Below, one piece after another: positions 18,601-28,345 of a stretch of DNA of 64,000 nt. The position numbers and the translations under genes are program-made. Under the pieces are notes generated by a model. It was not told the DNA's origin, did no database searches, and saw nothing but the letters and a program-made list of their open reading frames with translations. Origin of the DNA: Gymnothorax reevesii (lineage: Eukaryota > Chordata > Actinopteri > Anguilliformes > Muraenidae); NCBI GenBank assembly GCA_029721435.1, contig CM056583.1:50633620-50697619 (forward strand), in the 5' to 3' direction. Position 1 is the first letter of the stretch, and every line of letters begins with the position of its first letter.

Positions 18601-21376
18601 GGACAGATACGGCATGGCCGGTTCGGCAGAGCGAACTCTCACTTAATTATTAGTTAAGCCTTTTTAGTTCTGTAATGTTTATATTTATTCGTTTTGCATA
18701 AATATTGCCATAATACTTTGCATTTGTTCATAAAATAGCCCTATGCGCTAAAAAAATTTGAGGAGGAGCTGAAAAAGTGGTGCAACAACCATTTGTTGAA
18801 TTGAAATGGAATAACTCATTGGTATTATAATTAAAATTAGCTTCCTCATTTACAGTCGGTGATTTTTTTTTTTTTTTTTTTGGCAAGCTCTCCTTCCTGC
18901 ATTTGGCTTCTGCAGCAACAGTGTTACTTTTTGCCTTCATGATATGTTTAAATTCTTCATATTTTTTAATATAAGCGTTTACTCCTCATTTGAAATGTAC
19001 ACCACTCTTCCATTAGGTTTGTCCACGTCTTTGATTAGTCAAATGCTTCAAAAAATGCCCTTTTTATGTGAACGTGAACATACCTCGATTGCAAAAAACC
19101 TGAGTTTACTTACAGAGTTGAAAACCAGTTTCGTAGGACTGCTTGGCGTGATCGCCATTGTGGGGTTAAGTGAAGCCAGATAACAATAGATACCCTGGGT
19201 ATCTTGAACTCGCTTTGTAGTGTAGGCCCCTGGTCTACCCAGTGAAACCAAATTCTGCTGTTGATAGGGCTAATCGCCTAATACAATGATCCGCTGTATT
19301 TGGCATTACTGAGCTCAAACTAGTATTGTAGTAAGAAATCTCTGGGTTGTCCTCAAGTAGCTTTCATAATTCTAACTGGTTATGCATGCAACATTTGAAT
19401 GCAGACACTGCTAGGTAGGTCGAGATAGGTCCTGTCATTCTAATTTTATACGGTGTGTCTCAGTTTGTTAATGCTTTAAGTAGCCAGCATCTGGACAATG
19501 GACTACAAGACTCTTACTAGAAAATGCATACAAATAATAAAAAATAGCAAAATTGTGGAGGCACACACCAAGCATAATTTCATATGTCCTTGCATTCTAA
19601 TCCTTTAGATTCCCACTTGCACGACCAGACGTGTGTGGAAAATGGGTTGCGGCCATGAGACGGAACAACTTCAAACCAACAAAATACAGCAATATATGTT
19701 CGCAGCATTTCACAAAAGAATGCTTCAAAAGGGAGTGTAACAACCGAGTTTTAAAGGAAAACGCTGTACCTTCACTCTTCTGTTTCAGCAGGTTACATAA
19801 AAAGGTAATACAAGTCATTCCAAGTTAACTTGGAACAGTCTGAATGTGTCCTGAATCTTTTAAGTTTAAACATAAACTAGTGTGGAATCATTAAAGGAGA
19901 ATTCTGGTGTGAAATTGACTTGGGGTGTACTGAAACATGATAATGAGTACTAACTATTGACGAATACCCCACCTCCGTACGCACGCAACTTTTTGAAATA
20001 AATTCATTTTTAGCCTAAGCTCCCAACAGGCTTACAGTGGTTGTGAATCGGGAATCGGGTTGCCATGCAAAGAAATCGCTATATTTTTCATCATTAACAA
20101 GGCTCAAAGTAGCTCCACACTTCATCGATAGAATTCCGAGGGCCCTGACATTTAAACCGAGGCACTGAGAACTTTGAAAATGCATCGGTAGTTAATTGAA
20201 AAATACTATTTATGCAAACAGTACCTCAATGTAGTTTCCAGTCGCCTCCATCTTAAAAGTCACGATAAGTCGATTGATGAGCACGAACGAATAGGAAGGG
20301 TAGGGGAACAGATTGCAATCTGTTCGTTCATGCTCGTCAATCGACTTATTGTGAGTTTCAAGGTGGAGGCGACTGGAAACTACATTGAGGTATTGTTTGC
20401 AGAAAAAGTCTTTTTTAATAAACTACTTGTGCATTTTCAAAGTTCTCAGTGCCTCGTTTTAAATGTCAGGGCCCTCGGAATTCTACCAATGAGGTGTGGA
20501 GCTACTTTGAGCCTTGTTAATGATAATAGCGATAATAATATGATGATAATAGCAATTTTTTTGCATGGCAATGCAATGCCCGATTCACAACCATTGTCAG
20601 CCTGTTGGGAGCTTTCCGCTAAAAATCCATTTATTTCGAAAAGCTGTGTGCTTACGGAGGTGGGGTAATGAACAGAAGTTAGCACTCATTTTCATGTTTC
20701 AATTCATCCCAAGTCAATTTCACACTGGAATTCTCCTTTAAGTTTACAATAAGTACCGTGCCTGCACGCAACACTTCCATGAAAGTGATTTTAGTGATAA
20801 ATTAATGACACTAATTGCCATTAGTAATATCACGACGAGGAATTATATATTAAAGAAATGAATATTCCAGTCAATTAAACTGTGTGTCAGGTTAACAAAG
20901 ACTAGATCGTCAGCGCTGTGCATCACTGTATTGTGACCTCACAGGAAGAAGCACTTGAGGACCCCGATCTCCCGGAGATGGACTTTGAAATGGTGCTGCC
21001 TCTTCCCGACGCCGAGCTGGCCCAGGCCCTGCAGCCGGAGCAGCAGGAGCAGGCGAACCCTCAGGCACAGGCGGAGGAGAACTCTGACCTCACGTCAAGC
21101 ATGGCAGTGTCCTGCGACCACAACTACACGGTGGAGGACACGGTGCAGCAGAAGAAACGCATCGAGCAGCTGGAGGAGCAGGTGGAGAAGCTGCGCAAGA
21201 AGCTGAAGACGGTGCAGCAGAAGTGCCGGCGTCAGGAGCGGCAGCTGGAGAAGCTGAAAGCCATGGGGGAGTTCTACAAGGCCAGCAAAGACCCAGCCTT
21301 AGGGGAGAGCTATGTCCTGCTACCGAAAGAGCTGTACGATATTCTCAAAGGAATCGAGTCCATCAATGGCTTGTAA
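12556..21376 (+). CDS. thap1: THAP domain-containing protein 1, whole gene span (3 coding exons)
   Basis: The CDS joins 12556-12626, 19609-19804 and 20945-21376 (71+196+432 nt, 232 aa plus stop), all GT-AG. The first 267 coding nt end at the exon 2/3 junction, as I recall for human THAP1. Residues 1-81 form the THAP finger with zinc ligands C5, C10, C54 and H57, plus P26, W36, F58 and AVPSLF. Residues 147-150 are DHNY, the HCFC1-binding motif. Residues about 155-200 form the coiled coil with a basic nuclear-localisation stretch (RKKLK...CRRQ). The family binds DNA, recruits HCF-1, and in humans is the DYT6 dystonia gene. An acidic, Gln-rich segment (about 91-135) replaces the Pro-rich linker of the human protein, making this slightly longer than 213 aa. 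Confidence 0.93.
12627..13922 (+). other. thap1 intron 1, proximal part
   Basis: No second gene or clear repeat seen between the exon 1 donor and the MITE at 13923. Confidence 0.5.
13923..14595. mobile_element. ISL2EU/Harbinger-like MITE
   Basis: The left end CCTGGGGGTATACTACGAAG and the right end (reverse complement CCAGGGGGGTATACTCCAAAG) form a terminal inverted repeat. No coding capacity is seen. The right end abuts another terminus of the same style (CCTGGGGCCTGTACTACGAA from 14591). Such 'tactacgaagc' ends are common in fish ISL2EU/PIF-Harbinger elements. Confidence 0.6.
16152..16180. repeat. Possible terminus of the GGGTCATTCC long-inverted-repeat family
   Basis: GGGGGTCATTCCATATCT resembles the TGGGTCATTCC ends of the element at 26141-28735. 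The surrounding AT-rich region 15550-16350 contains no identifiable gene, and no partner terminus was found. Confidence 0.25.
16625..18249 (+). mobile_element. Tc1 transposon, near full length, defective (family A)
   Basis: TA (16623-16624 and 18250-18251) flanks a 1,625-bp element. The ends CAATACCCAAAACCAGTGAA and its inverse extend into long inverted repeats of about 200 bp. A closely related copy lies at 50081-51569. It is inserted in intron 1 of thap1, in the same orientation as the gene. Confidence 0.9.
16987..18035 (+). pseudogene. Tc1 DD34E transposase, inactivated
   Basis: The frame starts [11 protein letters not shown] with an N-terminal HTH ([19 protein letters not shown]). Catalytic blocks are visible: WSDES (first Asp), [10 protein letters not shown] (second Asp) and SPIENVW (Glu). 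Inactivating lesions compared with the 50-kb copy are a 2-bp deletion near 17142, a CGA-to-TGA stop near 17342, a tandem duplication of about 19 bp at 17425-17462 that shifts frame, and a Trp-to-stop change near 17805. The C-terminus (KRKGNVTQW) survives. Confidence 0.85.
18253..18646 (+). pseudogene. Possible non-LTR retrotransposon reverse-transcriptase C-terminal fragment
   Basis: Immediately after the Tc1 right TA, an open frame reads [16 protein letters not shown] followed by LFSRIF-like and GTLISN blocks. This resembles the post-RT C-terminal region of some fish LINE ORF2 proteins. No RT catalytic motif is visible, and the upstream part would have been displaced by the Tc1 insertion. 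The assignment comes from motif memory only. Confidence 0.4.
19609..19804 (+). CDS. thap1: thap1 coding exon 2
   Basis: Acceptor TCCTTTAG (to 19608) completes the Lys codon and reads [12 protein letters not shown], then [15 protein letters not shown] with ligands C54 and H57, then [17 protein letters not shown]. It ends AAG|GTAATA in phase 0 at residue 89. Confidence 0.95.
19895..20737. mobile_element. 843-bp TTAA-flanked foldback element in thap1 intron 2
   Basis: TTAA at 19891-19894 and 20738-20741 flanks an element starting AGGAGAATTC and ending GAATTCTCCT. The two arms are inverted copies of each other along almost their whole length (about 420 bp each), meeting at a palindrome around 20306-20325 (AACAGATTGCAATCTGTT). 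TTAA target duplication suggests a piggyBac-like non-autonomous element. A single arm of the same family occurs at 59480-59842. Confidence 0.88.
20945..21376 (+). CDS. thap1: thap1 coding exon 3 (terminal)
   Basis: Acceptor CTCACAG (to 20944) leads into an acidic Gln-rich linker ([15 protein letters not shown]). It is followed by [10 protein letters not shown] (HCF-binding motif), the [18 protein letters not shown] coiled coil and a C-terminus around [14 protein letters not shown], stopping at TAA 21374-21376. GC content is visibly higher than in the surrounding intron. Confidence 0.95.
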   Translation, partial: EEALEDPDLPEMDFEMVLPLPDAELAQALQPEQQEQANPQAQAEENSDLTSSMAVSCDHNYTVEDTVQQKKRIEQLEEQVEKLRKKLKTVQQKCRRQERQLEKLKAMGEFYKASKDPALGESYVLLPKELYDILKGIESINGL

Positions 21377-22588
21377 TGACTAATGAGCTGGCCATGGCAG
21401 GGAAAGACCTTTCAGCTCCCCCACCCCCCACCCCAGAGTTATACTTGAATCAGTTTTTCCCCATTTACCAATGAGAATGGGATATTTTACTTTTGTGGAG
21501 ATTGCATCACATTTAGGGAAAGTATTCCGTAAAGGGTTCCATAAACCCTTGCTCTTTTTGTTGTTTTGCATCATCAAAGGTAAGGCAATGAAAGTGGTTC
21601 TGAAAAGAGACTATTGCTTTGAAAGTCTTAGCCACTGCAGAAATTAACTTAACCCTCTAATGTGAATTGAAATCCGCTCACTGTAAAACTTTAAAGTATT
21701 GGCTGTAATCCAATATTATAGATGAGTTAAACACATCTCTTCATAAAACTGTACCGAAGACCATTTTTGAGTTTTCTTCGAGCCACCGTTACAGGCGATG
21801 AACATGCATTCACAATAAGTAAACATTATTACCTCCACTTTTCAAATTCAAGCAGCATATTTTGATTTCTATGAAAGTAGAGATATTGTTGAAATGTCAG
21901 TTTTCAATTAATGAACTCATCACACAGCGGGGTTGGTGACAATCTTGTGTGAGTAACTCCACTGTTTTTTGCATATAGTGAAATGTAATGCAAATAAAGA
22001 AGTCCACAAAACGTACACACTGAGTTGCTGGCTGATTGGGATTGTTACTTCTGACAATTAAGTTCAGTTTCGGTAAGGTTTGGCAGTATTGAAGTCTTTT
22101 ACTTGCTAGTGCCATGGTGAGCAGTCATTTTATTAGTTATTTAGCACATTTCCTCGGCCAAGTTTGATTAGGAAAAGACTGGGGAAATGACTAGCTTTTT
22201 GGTTTCTAGCTTGCAATTTTGTTTTTGTAAATTGGAGGATAAAATTTTGTTCTTTCATTGTGAGTACATGGTCATAATGAATTTAGGTCTCCATTTATGA
22301 AGGAATGCGCTGTAAAATAATGATCAGTTCTCCTGTAAGTTTAGAATGAAATTGTGTGGTTAACTTTTTCATGACTTTGAATGTAGGGCTTAATATGCAG
22401 TTGCCAACGTTTATAATACATCTTGCAATTGACTCACCAGGATTCCATGCATCTGTGATGAAGACGAGCTGTTTGAAACTTACCTCCGATTCATTTGCAT
22501 TGAAAAAGCTTCAGACTCCCATTAATATAAACATAGCGTTTCAAATCCAAATCTTCTGACGTACCCTATTTGTGCAATCTAAAATAAA
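21377..22588 (+). other. thap1: thap1 3' untranslated region
   Basis: AATAAA at 21993-21998 and another at 22583-22588 are candidate poly(A) signals. The sequence is AT-rich with no further coding. The more distal signal falls inside the loop of an inverted repeat (22365-23107), so the proximal one is the safer choice. Confidence 0.55.
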
Positions 22589-23107
22589 AAAGGGTTGTTT
22601 CTGCAAGTAATTTCAGTGCTTGGTTTTTGTGTAGTTATTTTTAAGCCGTTTTAAACGCAAGAAGATCCGGTCCTTTGACTTCAATCATGACCTCAATGCA
22701 CCACTAGATGTTCTTCCATTGGTCAGACGACCAAGCAGGGGTGGTTTTGTTCTGAAATAAACTCAGCAGCTCAGGGGTGAGATGTGTAGCGACTTGACTT
22801 GAAGCAGCACGGCAAAATAAAAAAGGGACCAAAGGAATTAAACACTTTTTGGCAAAAATTTTACGTGCCAGTTTGGGGCAAAAAAAAATTATATTAAAAA
22901 ACACCTGGGATGGGGTTTTTTTTTTTTTTTTTGGAAGTGTACAAATCACATATTTGCTGTTATTCGTGAGTGCAGCGCAAGTGAATGGGGAGGAAAATTT
23001 CAAACACCGCCTCTTCCTCACTGAGGCATGGAATCTTGAGTCGACGGTACAATGTATTGTACACATTGGTAACTGCATATTAACCCTATGTTCAAAGTCA
23101 TGAAAAT
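22365..23107. repeat. Foldback element downstream of thap1
   Basis: The segment TTTTTCATGACTTTGAATG (22365 on) and its continuation of about 135 bp reappear inverted at 22976-23107, with roughly three-quarters identity by eye. The intervening 470 bp is not self-complementary. It is probably a MITE or foldback element; the right end abuts the Tc1 at 23114. Confidence 0.65.
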
Positions 23108-23113
23108 GACGTA

Positions 23114-24992
23114 CAACCCCAATTCCGAAATAGTTGAGACAAAGTGTAAATTGTGAATAAAATCAAAACGCAATGACCTTCAAATCACACCAGCCAGTAT
23201 TTTATTCACAATAGAACAGAGATAAGTGAATTTTGAAAAAGAAATTTTACAATTTTATCCACAAAATTAGCTTATTTCAAATTTGATAGCTGCTGCGTCT
23301 CAAAAAAGTTGGGACGGGGGCCTGTTTACCATGGTGTAGCATCCCCTCTTCTTTTTAACACAGAGTGGAGGCGTCTGGGCATTGAAGAGACAAGTTTCTT
23401 GAGTTTAGCCATTGGAATTTGACCCCACTGTTGATCAATACAGGCTTCCAGCTGCTGGAGAGTTTTGGGTCTCCTTTGACGGACTTTTCGTTTAATTATG
23501 CACCAAATGTTTTCAGTCGCTGAAAGATCAGGACTGCAGGCAGGCCAGTTCAACACACAGACTCTTCTACTAGGAAGCCATACTGTTGTAATTGCTGCTG
23601 TATGTGGTTTTGTATTGTCCTGCTGAAATACACAAGGCCTTCCCTGGAATAAATTTCGTCTGGAGTGGAGCATATGTTGCTGTAAAACCTTTATATACCT
23701 TTCAGCATTCATGGTGCTTTTTAAATCATCCAAGTGTCCGACACCATATGCACTAATGTATCCTCATACCATCAGAGATACTGGGTTTTGAACTGAATGC
23801 TGATAACAGGAGGGGTGGTCTTTCTCCTATTTAGCCCGGAGAACACGACGCCCATGATTTCCAACAAGAGTGTCAAATTTGGACTCGTCTGACCACAGGA
23901 CACTTTGCCACTTTGCTACAATCCATTTTAAATGAGCCTTGGCCCACAGAACACGGCAGCGCTTCTGGATCATGCTCAACAATGGCTTTGCATGATAGAG
24001 TTTTTGGTGGCATCTGTAGATGGCATGGCGGACTGTGTTTCCAGACAGTGGTTTCTGGAAGTATTCCTGGGCCCATCTTGTAATGCCACTGACAGAATCA
24101 TGCCGGTGGGTGAGGCAGTGGCGTCTGAGGGCCCGAAGATCATGGGCATCCAGCAGCGGTCTTCAGCCTTGTCCCTTACGCAGAGATTTGTCCTCTTTCT
24201 CTGAATCTTCTGATAATGTTATGCACTGTCGATGATGAGACCTTCAAAGCCTTTGCAGTTTGACGTTGAGGAACATTGTTTTTAAGGTATTCCACAATTT
24301 TTTTTTTTTTTAATTTACACACAAGCCTTCACAAGTTGGAGAGTCTCTGGCCATCTTTACTTCTGAGAGACTCCGTCTCTCTAAGACATCCCTTATAGCC
24401 AATCAGGTTACACACCTGATGCCAGTTAACTTAGTTACTTGCTAAATGTTCTTTCAGCTGATTCTCTTATACAGAGTGTATCTAAAAAAGTGGACTCTCC
24501 AAAAAGTACCCACCAGATTTACAACTGAACATTTTCATGAAATTTCTTCATTTGCATATGTTGGTATAGACATCCTGCTTCGGTCCATACCAAAATTAAT
24601 TGCATAATTTCACGCATGATAGAACACAGGCCCATTTTCCAGTGGGCAATAAAATGTCCTTCATCCAAAAAATTAAAGGGTTAAAATTAGATAAAGTCTT
24701 AAATGTAATGCAAAATGTGAATTTTTGTTTTTCAACGCCGCAATACTCAAATTAATCCTTAATTTGCTTTTTCAGCCCTTTTGTTGCCTGTCCCAATTTT
24801 TTTGAGACCTGTTGCAGCCAGAATATTTGAAATGCGCTCATTTTATGGATATAAATGTAAAATGTCTCAGTTTCAACATTTGAAATGTTATCTATGTTAT
24901 ATTGTAAATACCATATTGGCTCATGTGATCTGAAATTCATTGCATTTTGATTTTATTCACAATTTACACTTATTCATTTTGGAATTGGGGTT
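23114..24992 (-). mobile_element. Tc1 transposon (family B, CAACCCCAATTCC ends), defective
   Basis: The left end TA|CAACCCCAATTCCGAAATAG and the right end (reverse complement AACCCCAATTCCAAAATGAA) bound the element. Long inverted repeats continue with the TGTAAATTGTGAATAAAATC region. These ends belong to an abundant fish Tc1 family. The right TA is eroded. Transposase is on the minus strand. Confidence 0.82.
23326..24340 (-). pseudogene. Tc1 transposase, family B, inactivated
   Basis: The C-terminal part (23733-23326) is open and contains VFQQDNTKPH (second catalytic Asp) and SATENIW (Glu, with the usual Pro-Ile changed to Ala-Thr), ending RRGDATPW. The first Asp block (WSDESKF, near 23885) lies in a different frame. 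In-frame stops occur between 23740 and 23840, and the N-terminal HTH region (to about 24340) is broken. Confidence 0.78.
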
Positions 24993-25342
24993 CCCAGATC
25001 AAGTACTTCACTCAAATGTCATTCACACCAATCTTGTGTTACTGAAATCAGAAAAAAATGTTGAGTTTTGAAACAAGATAATGAAGCATCTGCTGGCAGG
25101 AGCTCCAGTACTGCAGATGTGTTTGTGCATGCCTAAAGTGAATCTTCTGTCATGACATCAAAAAATACACTCACGATTGAAGACCAAAGATAACGATCTG
25201 GACATTTTTTGCTGAAAAAAATTGAAATGTTTTTAAAAATTGAATATTAGTAAGGTTTTACTGATACTTGTGGTATTTCTGTTTACAATTGATTATTTTT
25301 CAAACATGCCTTGTATTTTTAAAGTGCGTATTTTAAGGCAGT

Positions 25343-25470
25343 GGTTCCCAAACTCAATACTGGGGATCCCCTGTTTATGCTGATTTTTGTTCCAATCACA
25401 ACTGCAATCACAGGGTTTTAGTAAGCAGTTAATTTGTCTGTATTAGGTGCATTTCATGTTTAAAGGAGTT
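25343..25470. repeat. Dispersed fish repeat copy
   Basis: The text 'gtggttcccaaactcaatactggggatcccctg...ttgttccaatcacaa' is shared with 11450-11680. A Tc1 begins directly after it. Confidence 0.5.
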
Positions 25471-25749
25471 ACACAGGGCTCATAAACTGCTGCCGTCCCG
25501 GACTGGCAATGCACAATCAATACTTTAAAAAATTCCAAAAAATATATTTATGGAGAAATTCTAAATAACAACATGGGAGAAATACTGTACAATATCAATG
25601 TTATAATGGAACCAACCAAAATCATTTACTGATTTAATTAAAAAATCTGTCTGCTCCAAATCAAGGTTTCACAATTAATGGCACCCGTAAAGATTATTGT
25701 AAATAACCTCTACCCAAATTAAACCAGGCATTAAATTCCACTTATTTAA

Positions 25750-26053
25750 AGGAGCTGTGTCATGATTACCGCGCATGCTCTCAATTTTGAATGAAGTAAA
25801 TCCATAAATCCAACCAGCTTATATTCTTTTTGTCCTTTGGCTAAAGCTTAAAATGGCACTTTGAATCCTCAAATTTCCATAGAGAGCTCCTTAATATAAA
25901 TAGCATAATGCTGGAGAAACTAAAATGTATAAATGCAATGCAAAACGAAGACGGATTAGCAAGGATGGAATCAGATTATGACTTGCAGTCATGAGGATTC
26001 ACTTTCTTGGGATGTAAATTCTGAGCATGTGCAGTTATTCTAATACAGCTCCT
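25750..26053. mobile_element. TTAA-flanked MITE inside Tc1
   Basis: TTAA (25746-25749 and 26054-26057) flanks ends AGGAGCTGTGTCATGATTAC and (reverse complement) AGGAGCTGTATTAGAATAAC, with the inverted repeat extending to GCATGCTC. Removing it rejoins Tc1 sequence ('acttatTTAAgtttcat'). Confidence 0.85.
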
Positions 26054-27104
26054 TTAAGTTTCATCTAAGTGTTCTGGAACTGTATTGAGCCATTACATCT
26101 CCTCCAACTTCACAAAGGTATAAAAATGAGGTAACACGCATGGGTCATTCCTAATGAAATCAACTGATTTGCTGACACATTCATGGATTTTCTTCAAACT
26201 TTAATAGTCTGTCACTTTGGGTGCCAAATGAAAAAATACCAAGTTTTAGCTCTATTGGCCTACTAGTTTTGAATTTCTTGGAGGTTCAAAAAAGTGGGCA
26301 AGGTACCTCAGTTGGTGAAATTGGCATTTTTTCCATTTAACAGGCAGTAACTTTGGAAGTAACAAGGCTAAGCCCGCGATTTTTTCAGGGCTTGTTCTCT
26401 CAGCACTGTACTACCCTTAATTGCCAATCAACCCTTTTATTGTGGTTTTATTGGCTTCCAAAAATGCTACTTATCAAATTGGTATTAAAACTTACACATT
26501 TAAGGGCACCATTTTCACACCCATCTGATGACACGTGGATTTGTAGTAATATAAGCCGTTTGTAATAGACAAGGGCTTTCTGTAGCCACCAATTAATATC
26601 CTTTAGCATCTGTAGGTCTTCAGTAATATTGACCCTAATTTTACCCTTCGTGGGGGATGCCCCTTTTTCGACCCTTTTTCAGGATATGGGTATCCTGCAG
26701 TTTTAATGAAACCTATATTTTCATTAAGATCTTGATGTGCCCTGCCATCTAAATAAATTTCACTATGGGACTAGCATATCTTCATCGTCATTTTCATCAA
26801 TTTTCACCCTAAAATTAACCCTTTTTTAGGAGTTGTTCACCATTCTCAACATTGCACAAGTGTACGAAGAGTAAATTTTTTGAGATCCTCCTCTCCCAAA
26901 AAATGTATTGTGAAAATATTCAATTTTATCTCAGTATTTCCTCTTTTTTGAATGTAAGAGGTGTACACAGATAAACCCACCCCCTGTGATGGTGAACATT
27001 GTGAATGGCCTCTTAAGCTGCTTTATTTCTTACTAGTTCCATTTCAGTAGTCGCTAGTTTCTAAACCACTTGGTGATTCTGTCAAACTCGTAATCAGAAG
27101 GAGG

Positions 27105-27573
27105 TTACTCCCCTCTAGATCTTGATGTATTTGGTGCAGAGATAATAAACAAATGGTTCGGGGAAACATGACAAATGTCATCTTTATTCTGGGGCCACTG
27201 AAACTTCAACGTTGGTCCATTAGGATGCATTAATTTTGACTTTGATGTCCCAATATTCTTTGGATGTATCCAAGACAACTGCCAGCCACCAGTAGCCATC
27301 ATACTAGCAGGCTACCAAAAGTCCTGGAGTAAACTGTTCAAGGGTTGACTGTTCTTTGTGATCAGCATCCATCATCTGCTCAGATTGAAACCCACTATCA
27401 TTCCCAGACACGTATTTCACAATGCTAGAACCATCAGCTGAAGGAATGAAATGGTGATTATCCCTGGTACCTGGAATTTTAGGAGCATCTTCAAAACTTC
27501 TCTTTTGGTCAACTGAATTTAATGTTTTTTTGAAGGGATTCTTCAGTCCCTGTGCCCAGTACTTACCTAGCAT
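27105..27573 (-). CDS. Unrecognised transposon-encoded protein, C-terminal part (two adjoining frames)
   Basis: Two frames in the same phase abut. The first (27573-27304, 89 codons) ends at a single stop, and the next starts two codons later (27302-27105). The second part contains a GGWQLSWIHP block, then KLMHPNGPTLKFQWPQNKDD and ICHVSP. This looks like a small beta-rich domain I associate with C-termini of some fish mobile-element proteins. Read through the stop it would span about 155 residues with no catalytic motif. Probably a broken gene or the last exon of a spliced transposon gene. Function unknown. Confidence 0.4.
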
Positions 27574-28129
27574 GTCTTTTTATGACAATCATTTAAGTTG
27601 AGGATGTTTCCAACACAACAAGATTGAGAGGTACTTTCACTAACTTGGGCAGCTAATGTCTCAAGACATGCTTATTAGCATGTCCTGCCACCTACACAAC
27701 TATTGAGGAATCACTGCTGTCATCAACTTTGGAATGATCGTAACAAAAACACTAACTCACTGGTTTGTCATCTTCTATTGCACCATTGTTCATTTTGCAA
27801 CACAAAAAAGATGAAAATATATGGAAAAGGCACATCGTTTTTTTAATGAAGGAATGCTAGTTCCATATGTAATTTATTTTGACAGTACACATCAAGATCT
27901 TTCCAAAAATATAGGTGTCATTAAAATTGAAGATACCCACATCCTGAAAAAAGGGGTAGAAAAAGGGTCATCCCCCACAGGGGGGTAAAATAAGGTTCAA
28001 TATTGCCAAAAAATTATAAATTCTACAGGATATTAATTAATGGCTATAGAAAGCTCTTTACCATTACTAATAGCTGACATTACCACAAATACACACATCA
28101 TCAGATGGGCGTGAAAATAATACCCTTAA

Positions 28130-28345
28130 CTCATTTCCTACAGCAAGCCACTGCCAACGGCGCGGTGAATTCTACCGGTGCCAGTGGCGTGGATGACCAT
28201 TCGCAGTCCGATGAAAACACAAAATCAGTTGACGATTGTGGTGATGGGCCGCCTGTACTTCAATACTTTATATTGTGTAATTTTCGGGAAATGTATTCTG
28301 TAGAAACGCGACAGTGTTTTATAAAAGTTCTCCATAGGGAATGAG
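28130..28345. mobile_element. 216-bp TTAA MITE inside the right arm of the long-inverted-repeat element
   Basis: TTAA at 28126-28129 and 28346-28349 flanks ends CTCATTTCCTA and (reverse complement) CTCATTCCCTA. The matching left arm of the host element (near 26490-26510) has the uninterrupted sequence 'cccttaaatgtg', which is the empty site. CTCATT-type TTAA elements are common in fish. Confidence 0.82.

Larger units (their letters stand above)
14591..19233 (+). mobile_element. Possible ISL2EU/PIF-Harbinger composite interrupted by Tc1
   Basis: A left end CCTGGGGCCTGTACTACGAA at 14591 is matched by an inverted right end (reverse complement CCAGGGGCCTACACTACAAA) finishing at 19233. At 14800-14910 a plus-strand segment reads [14 protein letters not shown] and then, after a frame change, RIFRDH. 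This resembles the N-terminus of Harbinger-type nucleases (…FRDR.DPLA…). The rest is eroded and hosts a full Tc1 at 16625-18249. The two ends could instead belong to separate copies. Confidence 0.35.

Noticed and set aside
20446..20685. Open frames on both strands within the foldback
   Set aside because: They arise from the inverted arms of a non-coding element and show no protein motif.
22704..23103. Frames of 84-124 codons near the Tc1 border
   Set aside because: They cover foldback arms and poly-T/poly-A tracts; composition is not protein-like.
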